Assembly: GCF_049965315.1 (NCBI RefSeq)
Contig: NZ_JBMFWL010000030.1
Coordinates: forward strand, 1 to 24,220
Reading direction: 5' to 3'
Source of the DNA: Acidithiobacillus_B sp049965315
GTDB taxonomy: Bacteria > Pseudomonadota > Gammaproteobacteria > Acidithiobacillales > Acidithiobacillaceae
Length of the DNA stretch: 24,220 nt
A program made the translations under genes and the position numbers. The notes beneath the pieces are model-generated. The model made no database searches. It was given only the letters and a program-made list of their open reading frames with translations, and was not told the origin of the DNA. Numbering within the stretch: the stretch's first letter is position 1; every line of letters starts with the position of its first letter. Below are positions 7,633 to 14,981 of the stretch, in pieces.

Positions 7633-8817
7633 CTATAGGCCGGCAATGCGCGCCAGGAGCCGGCCGAGGAGGCCGCGGCGCGCCGTGGGGATTTCCTGTT
7701 TTCCAGGTTCCGTCGGCGGCGTCGCTGCCTTGGCCTCGGTGCTGCCGATGGGGCTGTAGCGCAGCAGGCCCAGGCTTTCGGAGGCGGCCAGAAAGTTGAA
7801 CAGATCAGCGGGCGCGACGCGCAGCATTTTGACGGTCAGGACCGGGGATGCGGGCGACCTGGCCAGGAATGCCGCCAGACGCAGGGCTTCAGGCAGCATG
7901 GACAAGCGCGTGAGATTGGGCCAGTGCTTGAGCTGGACCGGGGTGTTGGGCTGCAGGCGGTTGATCAGTCGGCCGTTTGCGGTCCAGGCCCCGACCTGCC
8001 AGAGGAGGGCCTGCAAGGTCAGGTGGCGCACCGGGGTGTTGGCGGGGATGTCGGCGCTGTTCGGGGCGCGGGCTTGCAGGCGCTGGGCCGGATTCTGCGC
8101 AAGCCTTTTGAGCGTCTCATCGTCCACCAGGGAAAGCACCTGATCGGCAATGGGATCAATCTTGAGGATGACCCGCTGGGCGCCTTCCACGATCACCGCC
8201 GGCACCTGATCCCGGCGAACCATGAGCAGCAGGCCCAGCAAGCCCTGCTCCGGATCAAAGGGGCGCACGTCTTCGGGGCGCAGGATGGGCGCCGCCGGAC
8301 GCGGCGCGGCGGCAGGCTGTGCAGGGGGCGGGGGAGAGGTGACGGCGGGGGCTTCGGGCATGGCCGCCGGCCGTACACCGAGTTCCGGACGGATGGGAGT
8401 GACGGTGGCGGTGGCCGCCTTGCCTTGGCCCGCTGCCGGCGGCGGGGTGGGCGCTGCGGCGGGGGCAGACTCTTGCGCCTCTCCTTGCAGCAAGGCCTCC
8501 AGGGCGGGGAAGAGGGTTTCCATGCGCACGGGTTTTTGCAGGGCGGGAAAGCCGCTGGTCGCGTCCGGGGTGATGCTGGTGATCAAAATCCGCAGTTGCG
8601 GATGCTCCTGGCGAAAGCGATGGGCCAGATTCATCCCTTCGGGGCCATCCACATCGATGATGGCCAAGGTGGGGTCCCGGGACTCCTGCGCTTCCAGCAG
8701 GCGATAGGAACGGCGCGTGTACATCTTGAAGGCCATGCGAAAGACGGCCTCTTTGCGGCTGTCCATGCCTACCGTGCGGACGAAAATCTCACCACTCGTA
8801 GCAAAAGGCTGGTTCAT
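7633..8817 (-). CDS. Receiver-like protein with Pro/Ala linker and unknown C-terminal domain
   Basis: This 394-aa protein has three parts. Residues of about 8-112 resemble a response-regulator receiver: strand LAIIDVDGPEG with D55/D57 at the phospho-acceptor position, LRILITS as the next strand, and K95-P96 as the conserved lysine. The N-terminal acidic pair that binds Mg is not evident, so it may be a pseudo-receiver. Residues of about 115-200 form a low-complexity Pro/Ala linker. Residues of about 205-394 form an unrecognised domain with LLGLLLMVRRDQVPAVIV and several helical stretches, ending in RRGLLGRLLARIAGL, a possible amphipathic helix. It starts nine bases after the FimV-like gene and lies 56 bases before the GTPase. 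A RomR-like adaptor role is conceivable but unproven. Confidence 0.75.
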   Translation of the reverse strand: MNQPFATSGEIFVRTVGMDSRKEAVFRMAFKMYTRRSYRLLEAQESRDPTLAIIDVDGPEGMNLAHRFRQEHPQLRILITSITPDATSGFPALQKPVRMETLFPALEALLQGEAQESAPAAAPTPPPAAGQGKAATATVTPIRPELGVRPAAMPEAPAVTSPPPPAQPAAAPRPAAPILRPEDVRPFDPEQGLLGLLLMVRRDQVPAVIVEGAQRVILKIDPIADQVLSLVDDETLKRLAQNPAQRLQARAPNSADIPANTPVRHLTLQALLWQVGAWTANGRLINRLQPNTPVQLKHWPNLTRLSMLPEALRLAAFLARSPASPVLTVKMLRVAPADLFNFLAASESLGLLRYSPIGSTEAKAATPPTEPGKQEIPTARRGLLGRLLARIAGL

Positions 8818-8826
8818 GATCCTGTC

Positions 8827-10323
8827 CTAAATCGCATGCCGAGTGCGGCGCTGGAGCCGTTCGGCGAGGTCGAACATTTGCCGCATGATTTCCTCGTCTG
8901 GTTGGGTGTCGGCGGCCAGCACGGCCTGGATAAAGTCTGAAAAGCGATCCTGGGCATCCATGCGCTCGTACATCTCCAAGAGTGGTGCATAGTAGTCGCC
9001 ATTGGCGGGTTGGGCGATAGTGGCCATTTCCAGCAGGGATACGGCTTCCTCGACTTGCCCGTAATCCAGCAATTGGTTGAACTCGTGGAGAATGCTGTCG
9101 TCATGATCCGCGGCCACGATGATGTTGTCCCGCCGGATCTGCTCCAGGATCAGGGGCGGGCTGCTGATGGGGATGGCGGTGATGGGGACGTAAAGGCCAT
9201 ATTGCTCCGCCAGGGGCGCCAGGCGGTGCTCATTACCGTCGATGCCGTCCAGCTCGGACCAGAGGGGATGCGCACCCAGTTGCTGGCCGTGATGGAGGAG
9301 GCGATGGCGCAAGGCGGCGCCTGCGCCCCATAAGGTGAGATAGAGATACAGCAGTTCTTCCGCATAGGTGGCGGCCTGACGGCGTTGGTAGAGCAGTTCC
9401 AGCAACTCCACATGCAGGGCCAGCTTCCGGGGATCGAGGATCAGATTGCGGCGGAGAAGGCGTTCGGCCACATCGTCCTGCCCTGCGGCGCGCAACTGGC
9501 GCGCCGCGGTCAGCGGGGAAATGATACCGGCCACCACGGTTGTTTCTGCTTCATCCAGCGCCCCAAGGGACATTTCCCCGACGAGCAGGGGCCGGTTGTC
9601 CTGAGCCGGGCCCGGGGATTCCGCCTCCCGGCCCTGGCTCTTGTCGGTGGGGGCATTGAAGCCGCTGAGGTTGATGTCGCCGAGATCGAAGGGCTCGGGG
9701 TTGACGATGGCCTGCTCCAGGTTCTGCCGCGCCTCCGCAAGGGCGTTATGGGCCAGGGTCGGCCCGCTATCGGCGCGTTGGGGCCGGCGTTGAACCAGTT
9801 CGGCTTCGATGGCTGCGACACTCATGCCGAGCAGGGCCTCGGCGAGCACCCGCAACTGCAGATTCTGCGGGTCTAGCTGCAGGCCGGCAAAGATGTCCTC
9901 CCGGCAGTCCACCCCCGCATGAGCCGTATGCTCACAAAGTCGTTCGAGGATTTCGGCGTAGCGGTCCACATCCGCGAGGGCGAGATAAATCTCCAGCAGG
10001 CGCCGGGTCTGTTCCTGGTCGCCGCGATGATGATCCACATACCAGCGCAGGGTAGTGCTGGCCTGCTCCAGGTGGCCATAGGAGAGATAGATCTCCACCT
10101 CATCGAGAATGCTGACCTCTTCGATCTGCGCCGCCGCGCTTGCCGCGGGAGCGGCTTCCTGGACTTTGCCGGCGCTGGCGCGGGGCGTTTGTTGCACCGT
10201 ACTTCTCGGGCGAGGCGCCGCCGCGGGTTTTTTTTGGGTGTGCAGCTTCCACAAAACGGCGATCAGCACCAGAACGACAAGGCTGGCAATGAGGATCAGG
10301 CTGGTAAGGGGTAGTCCCATCAT
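8827..10323 (-). CDS. Membrane-anchored FimV-like/TPR-repeat protein
   Basis: This protein of about 498 aa has an N-terminal membrane segment (residues 5-24, LTSLILIASLVVLVLIAVLW), then a Lys/Pro/Ala-rich linker (28-66). Next comes ILDEVEIYLSYGHLEQASTTL (72-92), which resembles the cytoplasmic TPR-bearing part of FimV, and then a long helical-repeat region to the end. A late repeat (LHEFNQLLDYGQVEEAVSLLEMA) echoes the first. FimV-type proteins are polar inner-membrane scaffolds that recruit type IV pilus and polarity factors. Unlike classical FimV no LysM domain is seen, because almost everything follows the membrane segment on what should be the cytoplasmic side. I chose ATG 10323 over the upstream TTG. 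It is the first gene of the five-gene module. Confidence 0.75.
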   Translation of the reverse strand: MMGLPLTSLILIASLVVLVLIAVLWKLHTQKKPAAAPRPRSTVQQTPRASAGKVQEAAPAASAAAQIEEVSILDEVEIYLSYGHLEQASTTLRWYVDHHRGDQEQTRRLLEIYLALADVDRYAEILERLCEHTAHAGVDCREDIFAGLQLDPQNLQLRVLAEALLGMSVAAIEAELVQRRPQRADSGPTLAHNALAEARQNLEQAIVNPEPFDLGDINLSGFNAPTDKSQGREAESPGPAQDNRPLLVGEMSLGALDEAETTVVAGIISPLTAARQLRAAGQDDVAERLLRRNLILDPRKLALHVELLELLYQRRQAATYAEELLYLYLTLWGAGAALRHRLLHHGQQLGAHPLWSELDGIDGNEHRLAPLAEQYGLYVPITAIPISSPPLILEQIRRDNIIVAADHDDSILHEFNQLLDYGQVEEAVSLLEMATIAQPANGDYYAPLLEMYERMDAQDRFSDFIQAVLAADTQPDEEIMRQMFDLAERLQRRTRHAI

Positions 10324-10375
10324 TGGCAATTTTCTCAAAGGATCGTGGAGGCCTAGTGCTTCTTGCCATATACCG

Positions 10376-10405
10376 ATTAAATAGATGCTTTCAGGCGCCT
10401 GTCAA
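10376..10405 (-). promoter_or_regulatory. Promoter of the FimV-like/GTPase module
   Basis: On the minus strand a perfect TTGACA -35 (10400-10405) is followed 18 bases later by TTTAAT (10376-10381). An overlapping alternative -10, TATTTA (10378-10383), is spaced 16 bases. The -35 lies inside the last codons of the upstream 146-aa gene, and transcription would begin about 45 bases before ATG 10323. This is one of the best sigma70-like matches in the window and supports treating the module as its own transcription unit. Confidence 0.6.
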
Positions 10406-10831
10406 TGCGAAGGCGTGGGCGATCTCCCGGAGGCGGCGGCAACTGCCGCGCCGGGCCATGCCCGCATCCACGGCGCACTGGGCGTATCCGGCGAAAAAAG
10501 CGGGCAGCGCATGGAGGACGATGGGCAGGCGATCCCGGCTGACGCCCCCCAGGCGCCAGTCGGCGCGACCGGCATGGGTGGGGTGGGTGCTGCACAAGGC
10601 GACACCCCAGGCGTGAACGTCCCGCGGCCAGTGGTGTTCCCGCACGCATAACTGGTGTTGTTCCGGCGCCAGCGGCGGGCCGACGAAGGGTCCTGCATAG
10701 GAGACCTGCAAGTCTCCGGCGAGATCGGCAAGCAGGCGGTCAACGCGCTGGAGGGCGTCCCTGAGCTCTGCCTGGGTAACGGGGGTTCCGCCCAAGGCGT
10801 CCCGCAGCAAAACGATATGGGGTGATTCCAT
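10391..10831 (-). CDS. Hypothetical protein, 146 aa
   Basis: The ATG at 10831 has a strong AAGGAG site six bases upstream and a predicted promoter just beyond, so the gene is well supported, but I do not recognise the family. The N-terminal third is helical (TQAELRDALQRVDRLLADLAGDLQ). The middle contains VSYAGPFVGPPLAPEQHQLCVREHHW and a run rich in His, Trp and Arg. The C-terminus has RLPIVLHALPAFFAGYAQCAVDAG and ends in a basic helix. There is no signal peptide and only one moderately hydrophobic stretch. A TTG two codons upstream is a less likely start. Confidence 0.65.
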   Translation of the reverse strand: MESPHIVLLRDALGGTPVTQAELRDALQRVDRLLADLAGDLQVSYAGPFVGPPLAPEQHQLCVREHHWPRDVHAWGVALCSTHPTHAGRADWRLGGVSRDRLPIVLHALPAFFAGYAQCAVDAGMARRGSCRRLREIAHAFALTGA

Positions 10832-10851
10832 GCCCAACTCCTTTTTGCGTT

Positions 10852-10880
10852 ATTATGAACTCAGATCCGGCCGTTGGCGA
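10852..10880 (-). promoter_or_regulatory. Promoter of the 146-aa hypothetical gene
   Basis: Minus-strand TCGCCA (-35, 10875-10880), a 17-base spacer and CATAAT (-10, 10852-10857) lie just ahead of the strong ribosome site. They predict a short leader of about 15-20 bases. The -10 matches 5/6 and the -35 matches 4/6. Confidence 0.5.
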
Positions 10881-10901
10881 AGGGGTTTTTTGCTACGGCC
10901 G

Positions 10902-10952
10902 CCCGCGGGGGCGGGATGTATTTTTTTGGAGGTGGCGGGGAGTATTTCCCGC
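10902..10952 (+). other. Two GC-rich hairpins upstream of the L,D-transpeptidase
   Basis: The intergenic stretch contains CCCGC-GGGG-GCGGG (10902-10915), followed after five bases by seven T residues (10921-10927). It then has GCGGGGA-GTAT-TTCCCGC (10935-10952, seven pairs including one G-U). The GCGGG of the first hairpin could also pair with the CCCGC of the second, so two alternative folds are possible. A terminator or attenuator-like leader is one reading. No promoter is clear ahead of it, and a TAAAAT at 10989-10994 could be a -10 downstream of both. Confidence 0.3.
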
Positions 10953-11036
10953 ATCTTCGTGGTCTACGTGATCGCGAAGGGGCGTGGGTAAAATGCCCGG
11001 TCATGCCGTGATCATCATTGGGGAGTCGAAGAATAT

Positions 11037-12125
11037 ATGCGCAGACAGTCGGAGCGATGGGTGCTGGGGATAGTCCTGGCGTTGACGGGCGCGGCGGCTC
11101 AGGCCAGCGTTTATGCCCTCCCCGCCCATGGGGATGTGGTCGGCCAGTTGCATGCGGTCACCACCCACAGGGACGATACCTTGCTGGATATCGGGCGATT
11201 CTACGACCTGGGTTACAACCAGGTGACGGGTGCCAACCCGGGGGTCAATCCGTGGCTGCCCGGGCAGGCGGCCAAGGTGGTCATTCCCGCGCAGTATGTC
11301 CTGCCGCCCCGCCCATGGACGGGGATCGTGGTGGATATTCCGGCGCGCCGCCTCTATTACTTTCCCTCCAACGACCCGGTCGTATTCACCTATCCCGTGG
11401 GCGTTTTCCTGCCCGGCTGGAAGGAGGGCCTGACGACGACGCAGATCATCGCCAAATTCCGCATGCCGGCCTGGAATGTCCCCAAGAACATCCATGCCTG
11501 GTTTGAAAAGAAATACCACATGGATATTCCGTGGTATTGGCCGCCGGGCGCCGAGAATCCCATGGGCGAACTGGCCATGGAGACGGGCTTGTCGGGTATC
11601 TATATTCATGGGACCTATCATCCCTGGGGAGTGGGCATGCGTGCCAGTCAGGGCTGCTTTCAGATGTTTCCCGAGAATGTGGCGCAGTTGTTCCCCCTGG
11701 TGGCGAGGGGCACGCCGGTACGCATCATCGACCAGCCCAATCTGGTGGGAGAGCGGGATGGACAGATTTATCTACAGTCCTACAAGCCCTTGCACGCCTA
11801 CCACAAGGATGGCATGTCGGACCTTCAGCGGGCGGTCATGAGCATCAAGACCTATATGGCCCGGCACGATCTGCATGCCTCCATCGACTGGCAACGGGTG
11901 GAGCAGGTGGTGCATGCCCGCGATACGGTGGCCTTGCCCATCAGCGCCGGTACGCCCAGCTACCAGGAGATCGCAGCGGCCATTCCGGCCAAGCCCTATG
12001 CCTATGCGCCCTATGGCCCGGCCGCCAACGGTGCCGCGGTTCCGCCGCCCTTGGCCTTGGCGAACGCCAGCACTCCGGAAGAACATTTGCACGTAGAGGT
12101 GAGTTTCCCCGATCAGCAGCGATAG
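11037..12125 (+). CDS. L,D-transpeptidase (ErfK/YbiS/YkuD family) with variant active-site motif
   Basis: This 362-aa periplasmic enzyme of the YkuD fold forms 3-3 peptidoglycan cross-links or attaches proteins to peptidoglycan. A basic N-terminus and hydrophobic core (RWVLGIVLALTGAAAQA, cleavage near 23) form a signal peptide. Residues of about 40-90 are a LysM-like module (TTHRDDTLLDIGRFYDLGYN, NPGVNPWLPGQ). The YkuD domain spans about 95-232 and contains IYIHGT (188-193) and SQGCFQM (204-210), with C207 as the nucleophile. The family motif is normally S/T-H-G-C followed by an aliphatic residue and Arg or Asn. Here both the His and the Arg are Gln. The tail is Ala/Pro-rich. The start ATG 11037 has GGGGAG about 11 bases upstream. 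It is divergent from the 146-aa gene and probably monocistronic. Confidence 0.85.
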   Translation: MRRQSERWVLGIVLALTGAAAQASVYALPAHGDVVGQLHAVTTHRDDTLLDIGRFYDLGYNQVTGANPGVNPWLPGQAAKVVIPAQYVLPPRPWTGIVVDIPARRLYYFPSNDPVVFTYPVGVFLPGWKEGLTTTQIIAKFRMPAWNVPKNIHAWFEKKYHMDIPWYWPPGAENPMGELAMETGLSGIYIHGTYHPWGVGMRASQGCFQMFPENVAQLFPLVARGTPVRIIDQPNLVGERDGQIYLQSYKPLHAYHKDGMSDLQRAVMSIKTYMARHDLHASIDWQRVEQVVHARDTVALPISAGTPSYQEIAAAIPAKPYAYAPYGPAANGAAVPPPLALANASTPEEHLHVEVSFPDQQR

Positions 12126-12134
12126 CGGGCGTTG

Positions 12135-12178
12135 GCAAGGGATGGCGGGGCGGTAGGGGACGGGCAGTTCCCCCTTGC
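12135..12178. repeat. Inverted repeat between convergent genes
   Basis: Seven-base arms GCAAGGG (12135-12141) and CCCTTGC (12172-12178) flank a G-rich loop of 30 bases between the ends of the L,D-transpeptidase and ydcF/elyC genes. Its position suits a shared terminator, but there is no T-tract on either strand, so this is weak. Confidence 0.2.
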
Positions 12179-12188
12179 TCACGCGGCC

Positions 12189-12983
12189 CTAGACGCCCTT
12201 GGCGGCACTGTGCTCCTGAACCCAGAGCCAGAACAGTCCGAGATATTCATGGACGGCTTCGCTGCAGACTTCCTGATAGATGGCCCGCGGCAGCCAGGCA
12301 TCCAGCGTGTCATCGCGAACGCGGTCCAGGCGGTAGTCGGTGGGCACCGGAGTGACCTGTAAGGGGGTACGCGCAAACCAGGCCATGGCCCGGGGCATGT
12401 GCAGGGCGGAGGTGACCAGATAAATGCGCTGGACATCGTGGCTGGCAAGGAGGGTGGCGCTGTCGAAGGCATTGGCGGCGGTATTGTAGGAATGGGTCTC
12501 CGGCCAGATGGGGGTGGTGATGTGCAGGTCCTGGCGCAGGACTGCGGCCATGGTCACGGCTTCGGGAGCGGCGCCCAGGCGTGGGGCGCCGCCGCTGGGT
12601 ACGATGGGCAGGCCGGTGGCGCTGGCGAGCCGAGCCGCCCCCAGAAGGCGGATGAGGGTGCGGGCGTTGACCGTTTCCCCCTTTTTGCCGGGGGCATCCA
12701 TGATTTCGCCGCCGCCGAGAACGACGATGGCCTGGGGGGCGGCGGGCCCATGCACGGGTTTGAGCAGGGGCGGATAGCGGTTTTCCAGGGGGAAAACCAG
12801 CATTCTCGCCCCTACCGCCGTGGAGAGGAAGTAGAGGGCCGCCAGGGCGAGGAGCAGGAGGATGCGTCCGAAATAGCGCCAGCCCAGGATCTCCAGCAGC
12901 CAGCCGAAGAGCGCCACGGCAAAGAGGATGCCGGGGGGCTGCAGGAGCCCGGAGGCTAGGGTGAGCAGCGTCGTGTAGCGCAT
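12189..12983 (-). CDS. YdcF/ElyC/SanA-family (DUF218) envelope protein
   Basis: This 264-aa protein has two N-terminal hydrophobic segments (about 10-30 and 40-57) followed by a DUF218 domain. Domain signatures: AIVVLGGG (85-92), LPIVPSGGAPR, EAVTMAAVLRQDL, the WPETHSYNTAANA loop with its conserved Glu and Asn, and RIYLVTSALHMPRAMAWF. The length and topology fit ElyC, which affects peptidoglycan assembly and undecaprenyl-lipid use in E. coli. The domain's biochemical activity is not firmly known. It starts 39 bases after the lipA stop in the same direction, so it may be the distal gene of the mre-dacA-lip run. A context role in cell-wall synthesis is consistent. Confidence 0.85.
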   Translation of the reverse strand: MRYTTLLTLASGLLQPPGILFAVALFGWLLEILGWRYFGRILLLLALAALYFLSTAVGARMLVFPLENRYPPLLKPVHGPAAPQAIVVLGGGEIMDAPGKKGETVNARTLIRLLGAARLASATGLPIVPSGGAPRLGAAPEAVTMAAVLRQDLHITTPIWPETHSYNTAANAFDSATLLASHDVQRIYLVTSALHMPRAMAWFARTPLQVTPVPTDYRLDRVRDDTLDAWLPRAIYQEVCSEAVHEYLGLFWLWVQEHSAAKGV

Positions 12984-13022
12984 GGGCCCTTACCGCCTCA
13001 GTCGGACGCCGGCCTGGGGGAC

Positions 13023-13988
13023 TCACGCATGGCGCGGTTCCGGGGCCATTTCATCATAGCTGCGCTCCGCATGATAGGAGGAGCGCACCAGGGGCCCGCT
13101 GGCCACGTGGCGAAAGCCCATGGCCTCGCCGTCCCGCTGCAACTGGGCGAATTCTGCGGGCGTGACGTAGCGGTCCACGGGCAGGTGATGACGTGACGGG
13201 GCCAGGTATTGGCCCAGGGTGAGCAGTTCACAGCCGGCCTGGCGCAGATCGGCCATGACGGAACGGATCTCGTCGAGGGTTTCGCCCAGGCCCAGCATGA
13301 GGCCGGATTTGGTCGGCACCGCGGCCTGACGCGCCTTGAATTCCGCCAGGAGCCGCAGGGAGTGCGCATAATCCGCGCCGGGGCGCGCCCAGCGATAGAG
13401 CCGGGGGACGGTTTCGAGGTTGTGATTGAAGACGTCCGGCGGCGTTTCCCCCAGGATTTCCAGGGCCTTGTCCATGCGTCCGCGAAAATCGGGGACCAGG
13501 GTTTCGATATGCAAGTCCGGGCATTCTGTACGCAGCGCCCGGATGACGGCGGCGAAATGTCCGGCACCGCCATCGCGAAGGTCGTCGCGATCCACGGAGG
13601 TGACTACGACGAAGCGCAGGCCCATGCGCGCCACGGTGGCTGCGAGGTGGCCCGGTTCTTCTGGATCGGGGGGCAGCGGCCGGCCATGGGCGACGTCACA
13701 AAAGGGGCAGCGGCGGGTGCAGAGGTCACCGAGGATCATGAAGGTGGCGGTGCCACCCCCGAAGCATTCTCCCAGATTGGGGCAGGAAGCCTCTTCGCAG
13801 ACCGTGTGCAGACCGGCGTCGCGGAGGATGTGTTTGAGGCGATCCACCTCCGGCGACAGGGGCGAGCGCACCCGCAGCCACTGGGGTTTGGGCTGGCGCG
13901 GCGTCTCCACGGGAATGATGGGAATGGGGTTGCGTGCGGTCTTTTCCGCTCCGCGCCCCCCTTTGGCGGAGCTGGTATCGTAAGGCAT
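13023..13988 (-). CDS. lipA: Lipoyl synthase
   Basis: This 321-aa radical SAM enzyme inserts two sulfurs into protein-bound octanoyl groups. The auxiliary cluster motif C64-x4-C69-x5-C75 lies in CEEASCPNLGECF. The radical SAM motif C90-x3-C94-x2-C97 lies in CTRRCPFCDVAHG. A serine near 303 in RSSYHAE supplies the unusual ligand of the auxiliary cluster. Length and all key residues are normal. The ATG at 13988 directly follows the lipB stop (TAAATG). The two work in sequence: LipB transfers octanoate to apo-proteins, then LipA converts it to lipoate. Confidence 0.98.
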   Translation of the reverse strand: MPYDTSSAKGGRGAEKTARNPIPIIPVETPRQPKPQWLRVRSPLSPEVDRLKHILRDAGLHTVCEEASCPNLGECFGGGTATFMILGDLCTRRCPFCDVAHGRPLPPDPEEPGHLAATVARMGLRFVVVTSVDRDDLRDGGAGHFAAVIRALRTECPDLHIETLVPDFRGRMDKALEILGETPPDVFNHNLETVPRLYRWARPGADYAHSLRLLAEFKARQAAVPTKSGLMLGLGETLDEIRSVMADLRQAGCELLTLGQYLAPSRHHLPVDRYVTPAEFAQLQRDGEAMGFRHVASGPLVRSSYHAERSYDEMAPEPRHA

Positions 13989-14624
13989 TTATTCTTCCCC
14001 TTTGCGGAAGTTGCGCTGCAGTGCACCGGCGAGTTCTTCCAGCAGGGCTTCGCCGACGGCGCGCAGGGGCCAGTCGGGACAGAGGTCGTGGACCTGGGTG
14101 ACGGGGAGATTGGGCATGCCGCAGGGATGGATGCGCTGAAAGGGGGCCAGGTCCATGTGGGTGTTGAGGCTCAGCCCGTGATAACTGCGCCCGCGCTGAA
14201 TGCGCAGCCCGAGGGAGGCGATCTTGGCACCGTTGACATAGACGCCGGGGGCGCCGTGGCGGCGTTCGCCGGTGATGCCGCGCCGGGCAAGGAGACGGAT
14301 CACCGCCTCCTCCATGCCGCTGGTCAGGGTGCGCACCGTGGCGCCCATGCGCGGCAGGTCGATGAGCAGGTAAACCACCCACTGGCCCGGACCGTGATAG
14401 GTGACCTTGCCCCCGCGATCGCTCTGCACCACGGGAATGGGGCCGGGATCGAGGATGTCGCCGGGGTCGGCATTGCGTCCCATGGTGAAGACGGGCGGAT
14501 GCTGGAGCAGCCAGCATTGATCAGGGGTTTCGGCATCCCGTTGGGCAGTGAATTCCTTCATTGCCTCCAGGACGGTGTAGTAGGGAAGCAGGCCGGGCCA
14601 GCAGCGCACGAGGACGGGTTTCAT
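13989..14624 (-). CDS. lipB: Octanoyl-[ACP]:protein octanoyltransferase
   Basis: This 211-aa transferase moves octanoate from acyl carrier protein to lipoyl domains of 2-oxoacid dehydrogenases and GcvH. The signature RGGKVTYHGPGQ spans 70-81. The catalytic lysine is K134 in VNGAKIASLGLRI, and the nucleophile is C168 in HPCG after YHGLSLN. The ATG at 14624 overlaps the ybeD stop (ATGA), suggesting coupled translation. Confidence 0.97.
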   Translation of the reverse strand: MKPVLVRCWPGLLPYYTVLEAMKEFTAQRDAETPDQCWLLQHPPVFTMGRNADPGDILDPGPIPVVQSDRGGKVTYHGPGQWVVYLLIDLPRMGATVRTLTSGMEEAVIRLLARRGITGERRHGAPGVYVNGAKIASLGLRIQRGRSYHGLSLNTHMDLAPFQRIHPCGMPNLPVTQVHDLCPDWPLRAVGEALLEELAGALQRNFRKGEE

Positions 14625-14887
14625 AAACAGAGGATCACTCCGTCCACGCCGCGCAGGTCCTGATAGATGGCCTCCAGTTGCGCCTGGCTTTGCGCTTCCA
14701 GGGTGCAGGTGACGGCAAGGTACTTTCCCTCCCGGCTGGCGCGGCAGGAGAAGGCCGTTTCGGGCAGATCCGGGGCATGCATCGCCACCGCCTGGCGCAC
14801 CGCAGCGAGGAGGTCGCTGTTCTGGCCGATGGCCTTGACATGATGGGTGTGCGGAAAATCATCCGTAGGATGGTCGCTGGCTTCCAT
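14621..14887 (-). CDS. ybeD: YbeD/DUF493 family protein
   Basis: This small 88-aa protein has the YbeD (UPF0250) pattern: HHVKAIGQNSDLLAAVRQAV, SREGKYLAVTCTLEAQSQAQLEAIYQDL and a final VILCL. The fold resembles ACT-like regulatory domains, but the function is not established. I place the start at ATG 14887 because a very strong GGAGGAAAGG site lies just upstream and the length then matches E. coli YbeD (87 aa). An ATG at 14917 would add ten residues without a good ribosome site. It sits between dacA and lipB, the same order as in enteric bacteria. Confidence 0.88.
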   Translation of the reverse strand: MEASDHPTDDFPHTHHVKAIGQNSDLLAAVRQAVAMHAPDLPETAFSCRASREGKYLAVTCTLEAQSQAQLEAIYQDLRGVDGVILCL

Positions 14888-14981
14888 GGCCCTTTCCTCC
14901 AGGTTATCTGCATTCATGGTAAATCACCCGCCCGCCGGCGGGAAGCCCGGACCCTTGCCCCGCTCCCAAGTGACCAATCCC

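Noticed and set aside
13209..14663. A 484-codon plus-strand open frame
   Set aside because: It lies antisense to lipA and lipB, whose products are unmistakable. It is a by-product of high GC codon use.
14927..14942. Short GC palindrome (CCCGCCGGCGGG) between dacA and ybeD
   Set aside because: There is no T-tract on the operon strand, and such palindromes are expected in GC-rich DNA. It is not convincing as a terminator.
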